Positions 34,965 to 44,428 of a stretch of 64,000 bases of DNA are shown one piece after another; position 1 is the first letter of the stretch, and each line of letters begins with the position of its first letter. The notes beneath the pieces are model-generated. The model did not search any database. It was not told where the DNA came from and was given only the letters and a program-made list of their open reading frames with translations. The stretch is from Candidatus Leptofilum proximum. GTDB taxonomy: Bacteria > Chloroflexota > Anaerolineae > Promineifilales > Promineifilaceae. Both the position numbers and the translations under genes were made by a program. The stretch is from positions 434,001 through 498,000 of the forward strand of contig JADJXK010000001.1 of assembly GCA_016710325.1 (NCBI GenBank). The letters are read 5' to 3'.

Positions 34965-37136
34965 CTATTCTTCTAACTCTTCCTCTGCCAGGGCAAAAGC
35001 AATGAGCCGTGAAGCATCCAGGCCCAGCCGCTCCCAGCCATTGGTCGCCTTGCCATACACAGCCAGGCTGGCAGCAAAGGCCGCATCCACACAGCTGCCC
35101 ACCAATTCCCCTGGGGTGAAGTTGCGCTGGTAATAGTCGCCAACTTTGTTGTAAGGTGCGGTGTCTGTTGGGGCACTCGCCGCGGCGGTTTCCACATAGG
35201 GCGCCTGCGTGGAGGCCAGACTCAGTGTGTTGGAGCCGCGTTTAATGACAAACCGGAACACAGCACGGTCATTTGGATGAGTCGCCAGGAACCGGATGTG
35301 GACGAGATCGCCCGGTTCGTACCGCAAGAAACCACAGTCATCGCTGGCCGCCACGCCGCCGATGCTCGGTTGGGGCAGATCGGCCGACACATGGTTGTTG
35401 TCTACGTGAACCAGGAGGACGTAGGCGCCACCGGCAATTTCGGGGGCAGTGGCCAGGCGGGTGGTGGTGCCATCGAAGTTGCGCGCCAGGAAGCGGAAGG
35501 TAGCAGCGCCGGGCATCACCTGGTTGCCAGAGGCATCAAATACCTCAATTTTTACCTCAAAATCGCCTGCATCATCCGTTGTGTTGGTAGCAGACAGCGC
35601 CGGAGCGGCTGCCCGGGTGTCCCAGCTGGCGGCCGTTTCACCCAAATTGCCATGCACCCATTCACGCACTAACACGGTTGGCGGGTCCGAGGGGCGCGCT
35701 GGCGGCGTTTGTGGCTTAAACTCAAACAAGCCGCTTTGCGACCCAACGGTCACCGGCCCCACCGGGTACGCTTCGTACGTAGGCAGGCGGTCAGAATATT
35801 CCATGCGGTAGCCGCGAGACAGTGGCGTGGTAATCGGCGTCCAGGAAGCGTCGTTGGCACCGGTATTTGGGTTGGCCGGATTAGCCCGACGGTAAGAGTA
35901 GCGATAATACTTGACTCCATCAGACGGGATGAAGTAGGAATCGTCGTGGATGAAGTTCAGCACCTCACCAAACGGAGCATCGTACAACCAGCCAAGCGAC
36001 GAGCCCGAGTGATAGTTGACGTAGCCATCCGGCCGTAACCAGCCATTGGGCGCAGGCGGCGCACCGGGTGGGATGCCCCAAATGGGCGTATGACCAATGG
36101 CGTAGGGCAGCACAAACAACGTAACACCCGGCGGAACATCATAAGGCGGATCGTAACAGGCTACTGCGCCAGGCACATTGATGACGATCTCGGTGCCGCA
36201 GTCGTAGTTCCAGTAGGTGCCGCAGCCAATGCTCGGCTTGTAGACGGTGTGCCAGGCGCCGTCCTGGAACTGCTCAACCCAGAAGTACAGGTCGGGTTTA
36301 TCGTCGCAGTCGTAGGCGATGAAGGCGTAAAACCGGCCTTCGCTGTCCACTTCCACGGTCGTAAGGCAGTCCTTTTTGAAGTAAGGCCAGAGGTAAAGCC
36401 AATCACAGAGATAGATTTTGATGATGTCGGCCAGGTTTGAGAGCTGGTAACGAATTTGGGATACGGCCGTAACCCCCGCCAACGCCACCACAGATTGGTA
36501 CTGCCCGGCAGCCATAGAGGCAGTGGGCGCCAGGGAGGCCATTTCACTCTGTACCGCCATACGCCGTGGGCCCGGATCGGGAATTGGGGGGACGGGCGGC
36601 ACAGGCGGCCAGGGAATCACCTTGAGTCTATCTAGCAGATCATCACGCAGCCGGAGGATGAGGGGGTCAGGCAGCTTGGCAATGACCAGCGGGATGTAAT
36701 CCACTTCGCAAATATGCACGCGGGCATGGCAAACCGGCAGCTCAACGATGGTGCCATCGGGCAGCGTGACTCGTTTAACCAAACGGCCGTGCACAAAGCA
36801 GAAACACCAGCTTGGGAAAATATCGATGGGGATATTCAATTCCAGTTCGGGCCTTTCCACTAAATACCGCGTGGGTTTAACGTAGGCGCCCATGCGTTTG
36901 AGGGCAGCAGCGGTGGGGGCTGGCTGCTCTTTTTCCACCTGAGGGCCGAGGATGACGTTGACATTACGGCCGTTCAAGGTATCGGGGAGGCGGATAACGG
37001 CCGTATCCTTCTCCACCGGTGCGCTGCCCAACAGCTGGCCATCTTTGCTGAATACATACGCTTGCAAGGATGGCGCCTGGCCTTGATTGGTGAAGTTGAT
37101 CTTGATGCGAAATTGAGGGTTTTTCTTTGAATTCAC
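34965..37136 (-). CDS. Large hypothetical protein
   Basis: This 723-residue protein has no recognised family. No signal peptide is evident. Features in order: beta-rich start (1-60), Cys-containing segment near 110-160 (WCFCFVHGRLVK, CHARVHICEVDY), a Pro-rich PPVPPVPPIPDPGPRR hinge near 185, a region with spaced Cys, Trp and Tyr (CDWLYLWPYFKKDC, GCGTYWNYDCG), and beta-rich C-terminal domains ending in an acidic ALAEEELEE. The GTG start at 37136 is supported by AAGGAGCG; an in-frame ATG 32 codons upstream has no ribosome site. Probably a structural or binding protein. Confidence 0.65.
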   Translation of the reverse strand: MNSKKNPQFRIKINFTNQGQAPSLQAYVFSKDGQLLGSAPVEKDTAVIRLPDTLNGRNVNVILGPQVEKEQPAPTAAALKRMGAYVKPTRYLVERPELELNIPIDIFPSWCFCFVHGRLVKRVTLPDGTIVELPVCHARVHICEVDYIPLVIAKLPDPLILRLRDDLLDRLKVIPWPPVPPVPPIPDPGPRRMAVQSEMASLAPTASMAAGQYQSVVALAGVTAVSQIRYQLSNLADIIKIYLCDWLYLWPYFKKDCLTTVEVDSEGRFYAFIAYDCDDKPDLYFWVEQFQDGAWHTVYKPSIGCGTYWNYDCGTEIVINVPGAVACYDPPYDVPPGVTLFVLPYAIGHTPIWGIPPGAPPAPNGWLRPDGYVNYHSGSSLGWLYDAPFGEVLNFIHDDSYFIPSDGVKYYRYSYRRANPANPNTGANDASWTPITTPLSRGYRMEYSDRLPTYEAYPVGPVTVGSQSGLFEFKPQTPPARPSDPPTVLVREWVHGNLGETAASWDTRAAAPALSATNTTDDAGDFEVKIEVFDASGNQVMPGAATFRFLARNFDGTTTRLATAPEIAGGAYVLLVHVDNNHVSADLPQPSIGGVAASDDCGFLRYEPGDLVHIRFLATHPNDRAVFRFVIKRGSNTLSLASTQAPYVETAAASAPTDTAPYNKVGDYYQRNFTPGELVGSCVDAAFAASLAVYGKATNGWERLGLDASRLIAFALAEEELEE

Positions 37137-37379
37137 AATACGCTCCTTTTTACTGGGTTTGCTGGGATGAACGAAGGGGATCACAAATTTCCGGTAGGTA
37201 GGGTACGTTTCCCCTACGACTCCGCTACGCATACTTGATTTTGGCGACAGATATTCTTAATCTGCGACACGAGTTGATGCAAAAAATCTTTTCACACACT
37301 AGTTTTTCAGTGGGATACCAGCCAAAAAGGGCGGGGAAGCCGACCCCTAAAAACCAAACCTCAAGGATCAACTTTTACT

Positions 37380-38042
37380 TTGCCCAAATCAATCGTTATA
37401 TTCACGGTTTCAATGTTTCTCCTTGCTGGCAGCGGACTCTATACAAGGTTCACCAGGTCTACCAGTGAAACCATAACAGGCAGCGAAATGGCCGTGAGCA
37501 ATGAACCCATCCAGAAATTGCTATCTGCGCCCGAGCTGGCCGAATCGATTACACTTGAACATTTAGGCATACGCTGGCAGATGCTGCCTCAAGCTGAATA
37601 TCGCATTGCCGCAAGGGTCCTACAAAGCACACAATACGATGATTGGCAGGCTGCCTTTGCCCCTATCGACCTGGCTCTGGGTTGGGGCATCATTGGTGAT
37701 CCACAAATAGACAAATGGATTGATTGGCGGCAGTCGGACCGCTGGTATTACTATCGACTTCATCGACGCTTTGGGAAAGTACCACTTTCCCAAGAGTACG
37801 TGATCGAGCATTCGGCCAACGTCCATGTCATTCCGGCCAATGATGACGTAGCTGCCGGGCTGCACCATTTGCAAGCCAACGATTTGGTTTTTTTGGAAGG
37901 TATGCTGGTAGACGTTGTTGTGAATGATGGTCACGCCATCCGGAAATATTCAACCTCGCTGACACGGGCCGATGAAGGCGATGCCAGCTGCGAAATTATG
38001 TATGTGGAGCGCCTGGTTACCACAGGGAGCGAACATCGCTAG
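37380..38042 (+). CDS. Hypothetical exported protein
   Basis: This 220-residue protein starts with TTG preceded by AAGGA. The first 20 residues form a hydrophobic signal or anchor (VIFTVSMFLLAGSGLY). The mature part contains WQMLPQAEYRIAARVL, WRQSDRWYYYRLH and a C-terminal segment with MYVERLVTTG. Its family is not recognised by name. Confidence 0.7.
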   Translation: MPKSIVIFTVSMFLLAGSGLYTRFTRSTSETITGSEMAVSNEPIQKLLSAPELAESITLEHLGIRWQMLPQAEYRIAARVLQSTQYDDWQAAFAPIDLALGWGIIGDPQIDKWIDWRQSDRWYYYRLHRRFGKVPLSQEYVIEHSANVHVIPANDDVAAGLHHLQANDLVFLEGMLVDVVVNDGHAIRKYSTSLTRADEGDASCEIMYVERLVTTGSEHR

Positions 38043-38080
38043 TGACAGGGTCGTCACCTTCAGCAGTATAATAGGCATCC

Positions 38081-38335
38081 ATGGCAAAACTAAAGCTCGA
38101 TCTACATGAAATTTACAACCGCGGCGATAAAATTGAAGCGGCGTTAAACAGCATTATTGAAGAAGCGGTGGACCGGCGGATTGATCTGGTGGAAATTATC
38201 CCTGGCAAGGGCAGCGGCCAGCTCAAAAAGCGTGTGCTGCGCTTCTTAAACCAGCCGGAAATTCGCAAACTGTACCATCGCGTGGAAAAGGATAGCAAAA
38301 ATTTTGGACGCATTTTTGTCCATTTTCGGCATTAG
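38081..38335 (+). CDS. Smr-domain protein
   Basis: This 84-residue protein consists only of a small MutS-related (Smr) domain: LDLH at the start and EIIPGKGSGQLKKRV in the middle are the family motifs. Smr domains nick or bind branched nucleic acids or act on RNA. It is unusually short, a stand-alone domain. Confidence 0.85.
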   Translation: MAKLKLDLHEIYNRGDKIEAALNSIIEEAVDRRIDLVEIIPGKGSGQLKKRVLRFLNQPEIRKLYHRVEKDSKNFGRIFVHFRH

Positions 38336-38350
38336 TAAGAGGGGTGACAG

Positions 38351-39103
38351 ATGAAGATGCAGCTTATTCGCAATGCAACCTTGCGGGTTACCTATGCCGG
38401 GCATACGTTCATCATTGATCCCTATTTGGCTCCCAAACACTCGCTCCCTTCGTATACGGGGCGCTCTCTTAATCCCCTGGTAGACCTGCCGCTTTCTCCG
38501 CACGAGGTAATTGCCGGGATAGAAACGGCCGTTGTCTCACATCTCCACACCGACCATTTTGACCCCCTGGCCCAGGAACTACTGCCGAAAGGTACCAAGA
38601 TTTTCTGCCAACCCAAAAATGAAGCCCGGATCAGAGAAATCGGCTTTGTTGAGGTTGTCCCGGTGACCACAACAGTGCGTTGGCAGGCAATAACGATTCA
38701 TCGTACGCCAGGGCGACACGGTTCAAGTGAAGCGATACTGCGTGCTATGGGTGAGGTATCTGGATTTGTTTTTGAAGCAGACAATGAGCCGACGGTTTAT
38801 TGGGCAGGAGACACTGTCTGGTATGATGCCATCAGAGAAAACATAGACCAGTGGCGGCCAGATATTATCATCACCCATTCCGGCGGCGCAGTGTGGGGAG
38901 ACAACGAACTGATAATCATGGATGCTCAACAAACCGTTGCACTCTGCGAGTATGCACCCGAAGCCATCGTCGTGGCCACTCACATGGAGGCGCTGGATCA
39001 TTGTCTCACTTCACGGGAAGCCTTAAGAAACTATGCCCGTGAGCACGGAATTCAGGATGAGCAGTTACGCATACCTGAAGACAGGGCCGATCTTGAATTC
39101 TGA
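38351..39103 (+). CDS. MBL-fold metallohydrolase
   Basis: This 250-residue metallo-beta-lactamase fold enzyme shows the metal motif SHLHTDHFD and later AGDTVWYD and ATHMEAL. It is similar in layout to UlaG/YcjY-type hydrolases of the beta-lactamase_2/3 group. Substrate unknown. It lies 15 bases after the Smr gene with a GAGGGG-like site and may be co-transcribed. Confidence 0.87.
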   Translation: MKMQLIRNATLRVTYAGHTFIIDPYLAPKHSLPSYTGRSLNPLVDLPLSPHEVIAGIETAVVSHLHTDHFDPLAQELLPKGTKIFCQPKNEARIREIGFVEVVPVTTTVRWQAITIHRTPGRHGSSEAILRAMGEVSGFVFEADNEPTVYWAGDTVWYDAIRENIDQWRPDIIITHSGGAVWGDNELIIMDAQQTVALCEYAPEAIVVATHMEALDHCLTSREALRNYAREHGIQDEQLRIPEDRADLEF

Positions 39104-39370
39104 ATAGGATCTGTAGAAACGGCCGTAAACATTTCTTGTGGATACGGCCGTTGCGCTTTCAACAAACCAGTAACCAACATCTCCTATACCATCCACTTTT
39201 TCATCCAATACAATGAACCGGATAAACATCGGCGGCTGACTTTTGGCTAGACGGCGCGGCAAGATGCCTTGCCACAGTCGGGTAAGACTATCCTCTGCTC
39301 AAAAACCTCTGGGAGATTTTTGCCGATGATAAGCATGATACTTAAGCGAAAAGAAGGAGCCACATTCCAA

Positions 39371-41593
39371 ATGAAAGAGAAACAGTATATTTGGCGATTA
39401 ACCCTCATCATGCCCCTGCTGATCCTGCTGGTGCAGTTCGGTGGCCGGGCACAGGCCACGTCCACCATCGTGTATGACGATACGCTGACCAGCGGCTGGG
39501 CCAACTGGTCGTGGGCCACGGTCAACCTGGCCGCAAGCAGCCCCACGCACAGCGGCAGCGCCAGCATTGCGGTGACTTATACCGGCGGCTGGCAGGCACT
39601 CTCCCTGGCCTATCCCGGCGCCCTGAATACCAGCGCCTTCACCAAACTGCACTTCTTCCTGCACGGCGGCAGCAGTGGCGGCCAACAAATTCAGCTGCAC
39701 GCCAGTCTGGCTGGGGGGAGTAATGGTCCTGCCGTCTCCTTGCCTGCACCTGTTGCCAACAGTTGGAGCGAGGTGCAGGTCACCCTGAGCGACCTGGGCG
39801 CGACCAACAACACCATTGTCGGCCTGGTCTGGCAGGATAGCAGCGGCAGCAGCCAGCCAACGTTTTACATTGACGACATAGCCTTTAGCGATGACGCCCA
39901 CCCGGACGGGCCGGTTTTTGGCACAATGTCGCTTCAGCGCAGCGCCGTGCCGGCTGATGGTGTCAGCGGGGTGGCCGTAAAAGCGGCCGTTAGCGATCCG
40001 CAGGGCAGTGGCGACATTGCCAGCGTCACGCTCAATGGCGCGTCACTGGGCCAGGGCACCATCACCCTGCGGGACGACGGGCGCCACAATGACGGGGCCG
40101 CCAATGACGGTGTCTTTGGGGCAGTGGTCACAGCGGCAGTGGGCACACCGACCAGTGAGGCCATGCTGACGGTTACCGCCCGCGATCAGGCGGGGCACAC
40201 CACTACTGCCTCGGCGGGGGCGCTGGTTATTTTGGCTCCGCCAGGCGGCAGCGTCCCCACCGCTTTGCCAGCCGGTCCGGCCTGGGGCACCAACCAGTGG
40301 GGTGACCACTGGCAGGCCAACAGCGGCGTGCCCTGGCAATATGTTTACCAATACATCACCTACAGCTGGTACACTGATGGCTGGGGCGGTAATTTTGTGG
40401 GCCGTTTTGCCCAGCAGGCCTGGGACGAGGGCTATATCCCGGTTGTTACCGTTTATTTGATGTTAGGGCTGCCGCCGGAATGCGGGGAAAGCGCAGCTTG
40501 CTACGCCAGCAAACTGCAAAATGCCACTGCCGTGAGCAACTACCTGGCGGCCGTTACCGAAGCGGCCAACCAGGCCAGCGGCAGCCAACCGGTCATCTTT
40601 CACCTGGAGCCGGACTTTTATGGCTTTATGCAGACCAGCAACTACCAAAACGGCGTCACCCAACCCGACAGCCCAGCCAACTACCCGGTGGCACTGAATA
40701 TTACCGGTTATTCCAACAATTTAAGCGGCTTTGGCCGGCGCGTAGTCGATATCATTCACCAGACCGCGCCCAACGCCCTGGTTGCCCCACACGCCAGCGT
40801 GTGGTCCACTGGGAAGGACACCAATACGATCCCCACAACTGGAGTGATCGGGATGGCCCAATCGACGGCCGCTTTTATGGGGGCCATGGGTGGAGCACAG
40901 GCCGACCTCTACTTTGTGGAGTGGAGCGACCGGGACTCCGGCTGCACGGGCCTGGCCGAGTGCACCCCGCCGCGCCCCTGGTGGGACACGACCAACCAGA
41001 CGCTGCCCCGATTTACACGGTGGGTGCTGTGGGCCAACGCGCTGTCGGCAGCAAGCGGCAAGCGGCTGGTCTTGTGGCAGGTACCCAGCGGTAACATGAG
41101 CCTGGATAACACTTGCCTGCATTACCAGGACAACCGGCCAGCTTATGCCTTTAGTCATGGGCGCGATCTGGTGGAAACTGGTGTTGCAGCGGTGCTGTTT
41201 GGCGGTGGGGCGAGCTGCTCTACCCAACCCTCAACCGACGGCGGATTTATCCAGGCACAGGGTGCCATCGCTTATGATCTGCCCGCTGCACCTGGGGGCC
41301 TGGTTGGGGACACACCCACCGGGCCGATTGTGACGCTGCACTGGACAGAGAACAGTGAACCGGACCTGTGGGGCTACCGGGTGAGTTATCAACCGGTTGG
41401 TGGCGGCACAACAACGACAGTGGATGTCGGGATTAGTAATGCAGCCAGCCTCCTGCTGCCCACCGCCGGTCAGTGGCAGATAACAGTTGCCGCCTACGAC
41501 GCGATGGGGCAAGTTGGCCCAGCCAGCAGTCCGATCACGGTAACTACCAGCAGCGATGCTGAACAAACTTTCCTCCCGGTGGTGCTAAAATGA
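39371..41593 (+). CDS. Secreted multidomain protein with TIM-barrel-like core
   Basis: This protein of about 740 residues has a signal peptide (RLTLIMPLLILLVQFGG). An N-terminal carbohydrate-binding-like beta sandwich (about 25-175) is followed by an Ig-like segment (about 180-290). A central domain of about 330 residues then shows WGTNQWGDHW, YIPVVTVYLMLG, VIFHLEPDFYG and DLYFVEWSDRD, which look like barrel strands of a glycosidase-like fold. A fibronectin-III-like domain comes near the end. It terminates in EQTFLPVVLK. The ATG at 39371 is chosen because the signal peptide follows. No ACGGCCGT occurs, only GCGGCCGT near-matches. Confidence 0.7.
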   Translation: MKEKQYIWRLTLIMPLLILLVQFGGRAQATSTIVYDDTLTSGWANWSWATVNLAASSPTHSGSASIAVTYTGGWQALSLAYPGALNTSAFTKLHFFLHGGSSGGQQIQLHASLAGGSNGPAVSLPAPVANSWSEVQVTLSDLGATNNTIVGLVWQDSSGSSQPTFYIDDIAFSDDAHPDGPVFGTMSLQRSAVPADGVSGVAVKAAVSDPQGSGDIASVTLNGASLGQGTITLRDDGRHNDGAANDGVFGAVVTAAVGTPTSEAMLTVTARDQAGHTTTASAGALVILAPPGGSVPTALPAGPAWGTNQWGDHWQANSGVPWQYVYQYITYSWYTDGWGGNFVGRFAQQAWDEGYIPVVTVYLMLGLPPECGESAACYASKLQNATAVSNYLAAVTEAANQASGSQPVIFHLEPDFYGFMQTSNYQNGVTQPDSPANYPVALNITGYSNNLSGFGRRVVDIIHQTAPNALVAPHASVWSTGKDTNTIPTTGVIGMAQSTAAFMGAMGGAQADLYFVEWSDRDSGCTGLAECTPPRPWWDTTNQTLPRFTRWVLWANALSAASGKRLVLWQVPSGNMSLDNTCLHYQDNRPAYAFSHGRDLVETGVAAVLFGGGASCSTQPSTDGGFIQAQGAIAYDLPAAPGGLVGDTPTGPIVTLHWTENSEPDLWGYRVSYQPVGGGTTTTVDVGISNAASLLLPTAGQWQITVAAYDAMGQVGPASSPITVTTSSDAEQTFLPVVLK

Positions 41594-41692
41594 GTCTGCT
41601 GAGCCTGGCAAGGCGCGACGTCTCATACAATGAGAAACCAGTATCTTTTTGCCTCTTGACTCTCGGGTTACCCAAGGGAGTAATCTGCAGCC

Positions 41693-42535
41693 ATGTTCAA
41701 AATTGGTGAGTTTTCGAGATTAGGCCTGGTGACAGTAGAGACGCTGCGTCATTACGATGCGGTGGGCATCCTTAAACCGGAAAAAGTCGATCCCTTCACC
41801 GGATATCGCTACTACTCGGCCAAACAACTGCGGGCACTGAATCGCATTCTGGCGCTCAAAGAGCTGGGGTTTTCCTTGGAAGAAATTGCGCGCATTCTCC
41901 AGAACGACCTCAGCGACGACGAGCTGCGCGGAATGCTAAAGTTGCAGCTAATAGCGGCAGAACGGGAAATGGAAGCCGTCCAGTCACGCCTCAATCTTGT
42001 AACGACTCGCCTCCAATATCTCAAGCTGGAGGATGATATGACTGCTTATGAAGTAACTCTAAAATCGGTAAACACCCATACTGTGGCGGCAATTCGTGAG
42101 GTGGTGCGCGATGTCGAACAGGTGCCAGAGCGATGCAACACATTGTTCAGCACCATTGCCCAATGGATGGCGGCTAACAAAGTACCTTTTGGAACCCCGG
42201 TAACCACCTACTACAATGAAAGCTACACCCACCAGAATATCGACCTGGAATGTGCCTTCATCCTGCCCGACCCGGCAGCGGCGGCCAAAGCAGCTCCCCC
42301 GCCAGCTCCCATTGAACTGCGCCAGATTGAGGCGGTTCCCAACATGGCGGTCACCATCGTTACCGATGACTTTCACAACAAGGTGGAGGGGCTCACACCG
42401 GCCTACAACGCCCTGGGCAAGTGGATCGAGGCCAACAATTACAAGATCGCAGGGCCACCGCGAGAGCTGTTTCACGGTTCGCCACAAAACGGCGATCTCA
42501 CGGCCGAAATTCAGTTCCCGGTAGAAAAAGTGTAG
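41693..42535 (+). CDS. MerR-family regulator with GyrI-like effector domain
   Basis: This 280-residue regulator has an N-terminal MerR winged helix (FKIGEFSRLGLVTVETLRHYDAVGIL), a dimerisation coiled coil (about 80-120) and a C-terminal GyrI-like ligand domain (about 125-280), as in BmrR. Such proteins sense hydrophobic cations or drugs and activate exporters. No obvious target gene is adjacent. A strong terminator follows. Confidence 0.92.
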   Translation: MFKIGEFSRLGLVTVETLRHYDAVGILKPEKVDPFTGYRYYSAKQLRALNRILALKELGFSLEEIARILQNDLSDDELRGMLKLQLIAAEREMEAVQSRLNLVTTRLQYLKLEDDMTAYEVTLKSVNTHTVAAIREVVRDVEQVPERCNTLFSTIAQWMAANKVPFGTPVTTYYNESYTHQNIDLECAFILPDPAAAAKAAPPPAPIELRQIEAVPNMAVTIVTDDFHNKVEGLTPAYNALGKWIEANNYKIAGPPRELFHGSPQNGDLTAEIQFPVEKV

Positions 42536-42556
42536 GTTGAGTCCTGACTGTAAGGT

Positions 42557-42595
42557 AAAGCCCGGTGAACAGGGCCGTGTTCACCGGGCTTTTTT
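42557..42595 (+). terminator. Rho-independent terminator after merR
   Basis: AAAGCCCGGTGAACA and TGTTCACCGGGCTTT pair perfectly over 15 bases with a six-base loop, and the right arm continues into a T-run. It marks the left border of the cassette-like array. Confidence 0.9.
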
Positions 42596-42768
42596 CGTTT
42601 GTGGTTGAACAGGTGTGGGGGAGAGAGGGAACGGCCGTTTCCCCACACAATTCCTGCCCACCAGGTCACCTACCTCCCCATCTGCTACAATGGCAAGTAT
42701 TTGCCGGACATTCGCGCTCTCGCTTGGGTGGGCGATGGCGAGAACGACGAAGACAGGAGAAAGAAGCT
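42596..42768 (+). repeat. Cassette spacer R0
   Basis: After the terminator comes a block beginning GTTTGTGGTTGAACAGGTGT that is repeated at 44231. Next is a hairpin of GTGTGGGG and CCCCACAC enclosing ACGGCCGT (42631). Then comes TACAAT (42686-42691) in the same context as the other spacers, and AGGAGA before the first cassette gene. The GGCGGCG-type hairpin of later spacers is not clear here. Confidence 0.65.
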
Positions 42769-43449
42769 ATGGCTAGTCATATGCGGGTGATGCTGGAAAT
42801 CGGACCAAAGGGCAAGAAGGTGGTGGCAGTGGCCCCGGACTGGCCTGGTCTCGCACGCGGAGCAGCAACCGAAGAGGCTGCGCTCGAACGCTTGCGCGCC
42901 TACGTTTCACGATATGCGCCAGTGAGCAGGCTGGCCGGGATGGAAGCCGCTTTTGCAACCATCACCGATATCGATGTGGTCGAGCGCTATCCGGGCACGG
43001 GCTCAACCGACTTTTGGGGCATCTCGTTTGCGTTTTCAAGCATCGACCAGCAAGCCATGTCGAGCGAAGCATTGGCACGTGAACTGAGGCTGTTGCGGGC
43101 ATGCTGGGCGTTTTTCGACGACGTGCGATTGCGAGTGTCGACCGAGATGCAGCGAGGTCCGCGCGGCGGCGGGCGAGATCGGGACCATATCGTCCGTCAT
43201 ACGTTTGCTGCGGAGCGGGATTGGGCGGAGAAGGTCGGCGTACTCACGCCTCAGGACGTGATGCTGACCGACGAGGGATTAAACGCGCATCGCGAGGCTT
43301 ATTGCCAGGCAATACGGGATTATTACTCACAGGGCAAGTTGGCTGGCAAGGTGGCGAAGTGGCCGCTCCGCTACCTGATTCGTCACACCGCGTTTCATAC
43401 GCTCGATCACGCCTGGGAAATGGAAGACAAGGATTTGACTGCCAAATGA
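42769..43449 (+). CDS. HicB-like/DinB-like protein (array gene 1)
   Basis: This 226-residue protein has an N-terminal strand-rich segment of about 45 residues with a HicB-like look (KKVVAVAPDWPGLARGAATEEAALERL). The C-terminal part has spaced His residues (RHTFAAERDWAEK, RHTAFHTLDHAWEM) as in DinB-like four-helix metal-binding proteins. AGGAGA precedes the ATG. No ACGGCCGT occurs. It lies in the first unit of the array; function unknown. Confidence 0.7.
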   Translation: MASHMRVMLEIGPKGKKVVAVAPDWPGLARGAATEEAALERLRAYVSRYAPVSRLAGMEAAFATITDIDVVERYPGTGSTDFWGISFAFSSIDQQAMSSEALARELRLLRACWAFFDDVRLRVSTEMQRGPRGGGRDRDHIVRHTFAAERDWAEKVGVLTPQDVMLTDEGLNAHREAYCQAIRDYYSQGKLAGKVAKWPLRYLIRHTAFHTLDHAWEMEDKDLTAK

Positions 43450-43613
43450 GCGTGAGGTCGTATTCCAACATTGCTGTGGGGATACGGCCGTTCCTCTCCC
43501 CAGCCACGGTGCCAGCATCCCGCAGTGCCATTCGCCCAGCTGTCCAGTACAATTGAGAACGGCGGTGTGGCGTCCCGCCAGGCCGCAGCCGGGCCCACAT
43601 TGGAGGATCGCTA
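43450..43613 (+). repeat. Cassette spacer R1 with promoter and imperfect hairpin
   Basis: In order: ACGGCCGT (43484) in a GGGGA/TCCCC hairpin; a promoter with -35 GTGCCA (43525-43530), 17 bases, then -10 TACAAT (43548-43553); an imperfect hairpin from GGCGGTGTGGCG to CGCCAGGCCGCAGCC (43561-43590) with three unpaired bases on the right arm; then TTGGAGGA before the next ATG. R2 shares most of this. Confidence 0.75.
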
Positions 43614-43961
43614 ATGTCAGCAAAAAAGATCGAGAAACTACTGAAGCAAGCACTCCTGAAAAATGGAAAAATGAGTCACAGTCTCTATGAATTTGAGTTG
43701 GAGGAGATTGTTGATGATCTAAAGCAGTCTATGCTTGACGACCAGAACGATTACATTTTTTCTGTCACAGAAAACAATGGACATGTGGCTATGGTGCTGA
43801 TTGAAAAAACAGGTCAGGTGTCTATCAATGAAGAAGCCAGGGAAAAGCTGAAGAAATTTTGGCCTGTGGCATACGAAAACAATATGCAAATGCTTATTCC
43901 TGCGCTTGCCAAACAGCTAGATGGAGGAGATATACCGATCAACGGTGTAAACCAAGTATAG
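43614..43961 (+). CDS. Hypothetical protein (array gene 2)
   Basis: This 115-residue acidic protein is not recognised. A helical N-terminus (KKIEKLLKQALLKNG) precedes a small alpha/beta core (DYIFSVTENNGHVAMVLIEKTGQVSINEEA). AT-richer than flanking core genes and free of ACGGCCGT. The ribosome site GGAGGA is part of the conserved spacer leader. Confidence 0.7.
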   Translation: MSAKKIEKLLKQALLKNGKMSHSLYEFELEEIVDDLKQSMLDDQNDYIFSVTENNGHVAMVLIEKTGQVSINEEAREKLKKFWPVAYENNMQMLIPALAKQLDGGDIPINGVNQV

Positions 43962-44428
43962 CTGTTCAGACATCTGCTTCGCGAACAAGATTCGGCCGTA
44001 TCCCAACATTTCTTTGGTGTTCCCCTTCATAGCCAACACCCTACCGTGCCACTCACCCTGCTGTCCAGTACAATTGGCTCCATTGAGAACGGCGGCGTGG
44101 CGGGACGCCAGGCCGTAGCCAAGTAAAGTCTTTCGCTTTTTGAAGACCGCGCCGGAGCAACGTTTTCCGCTACCCGAAGGCTGGCCAGAAGCAAGCCCGA
44201 GGTATACGGCCGTATGCCTCGGGCTTTTTTGTTTGTGGTTGAACAGGTGTGGAGGGAGAGGAAACGGCCGTTTTCCCTTGAAGACCGTATTGGAGCGAGG
44301 AGCTAAATCATTCAATGACAAAAACCATGAATCCACGTGTACAGCTTTTTGACAATCAGAACTTATGTTCTACAATATATTTGTTGACCTTTTCAAAAAT
44401 AGGCACCTACCTTCAAAGGAGGCACCAG
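43962..44428 (+). repeat. Cassette spacer R2, apparently an empty unit followed by a second leader
   Basis: GTGCCA (44046-44051), 17 bases, TACAAT (44069-44074), then the imperfect hairpin 44091-44120 (GGCGGCGTGGCG with CGCCAGGCCGTAGCC). The leader CTTTTTGAAGACCGCGCCGG follows, but instead of a gene there are about 40 bases and a terminator (44193-44230). Behind it the R0-type block GTTTGTGGTTGAACAGGTGT repeats, with ACGGCCGT at 44262 and a second leader TTGAAGACCGTATTGGAGCG. No gene lies in this 467-base stretch. Confidence 0.7.
44193..44230 (+). terminator. Terminator with ACGGCCGT at its tip
   Basis: The whole hairpin is one palindrome: AAGCCCGAGGTATACGG pairs with CCGTATGCCTCGGGCTT with one wobble, and TTTTTT follows. 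ACGGCCGT (44206) forms the apex. Confidence 0.85.

Noticed and set aside
40021..41099. Alternative-frame long ORFs inside the secreted protein gene
   Set aside because: They are GC-rich shadow frames without start signals; the signal peptide and domain pattern support only the plus-strand frame from 39371.
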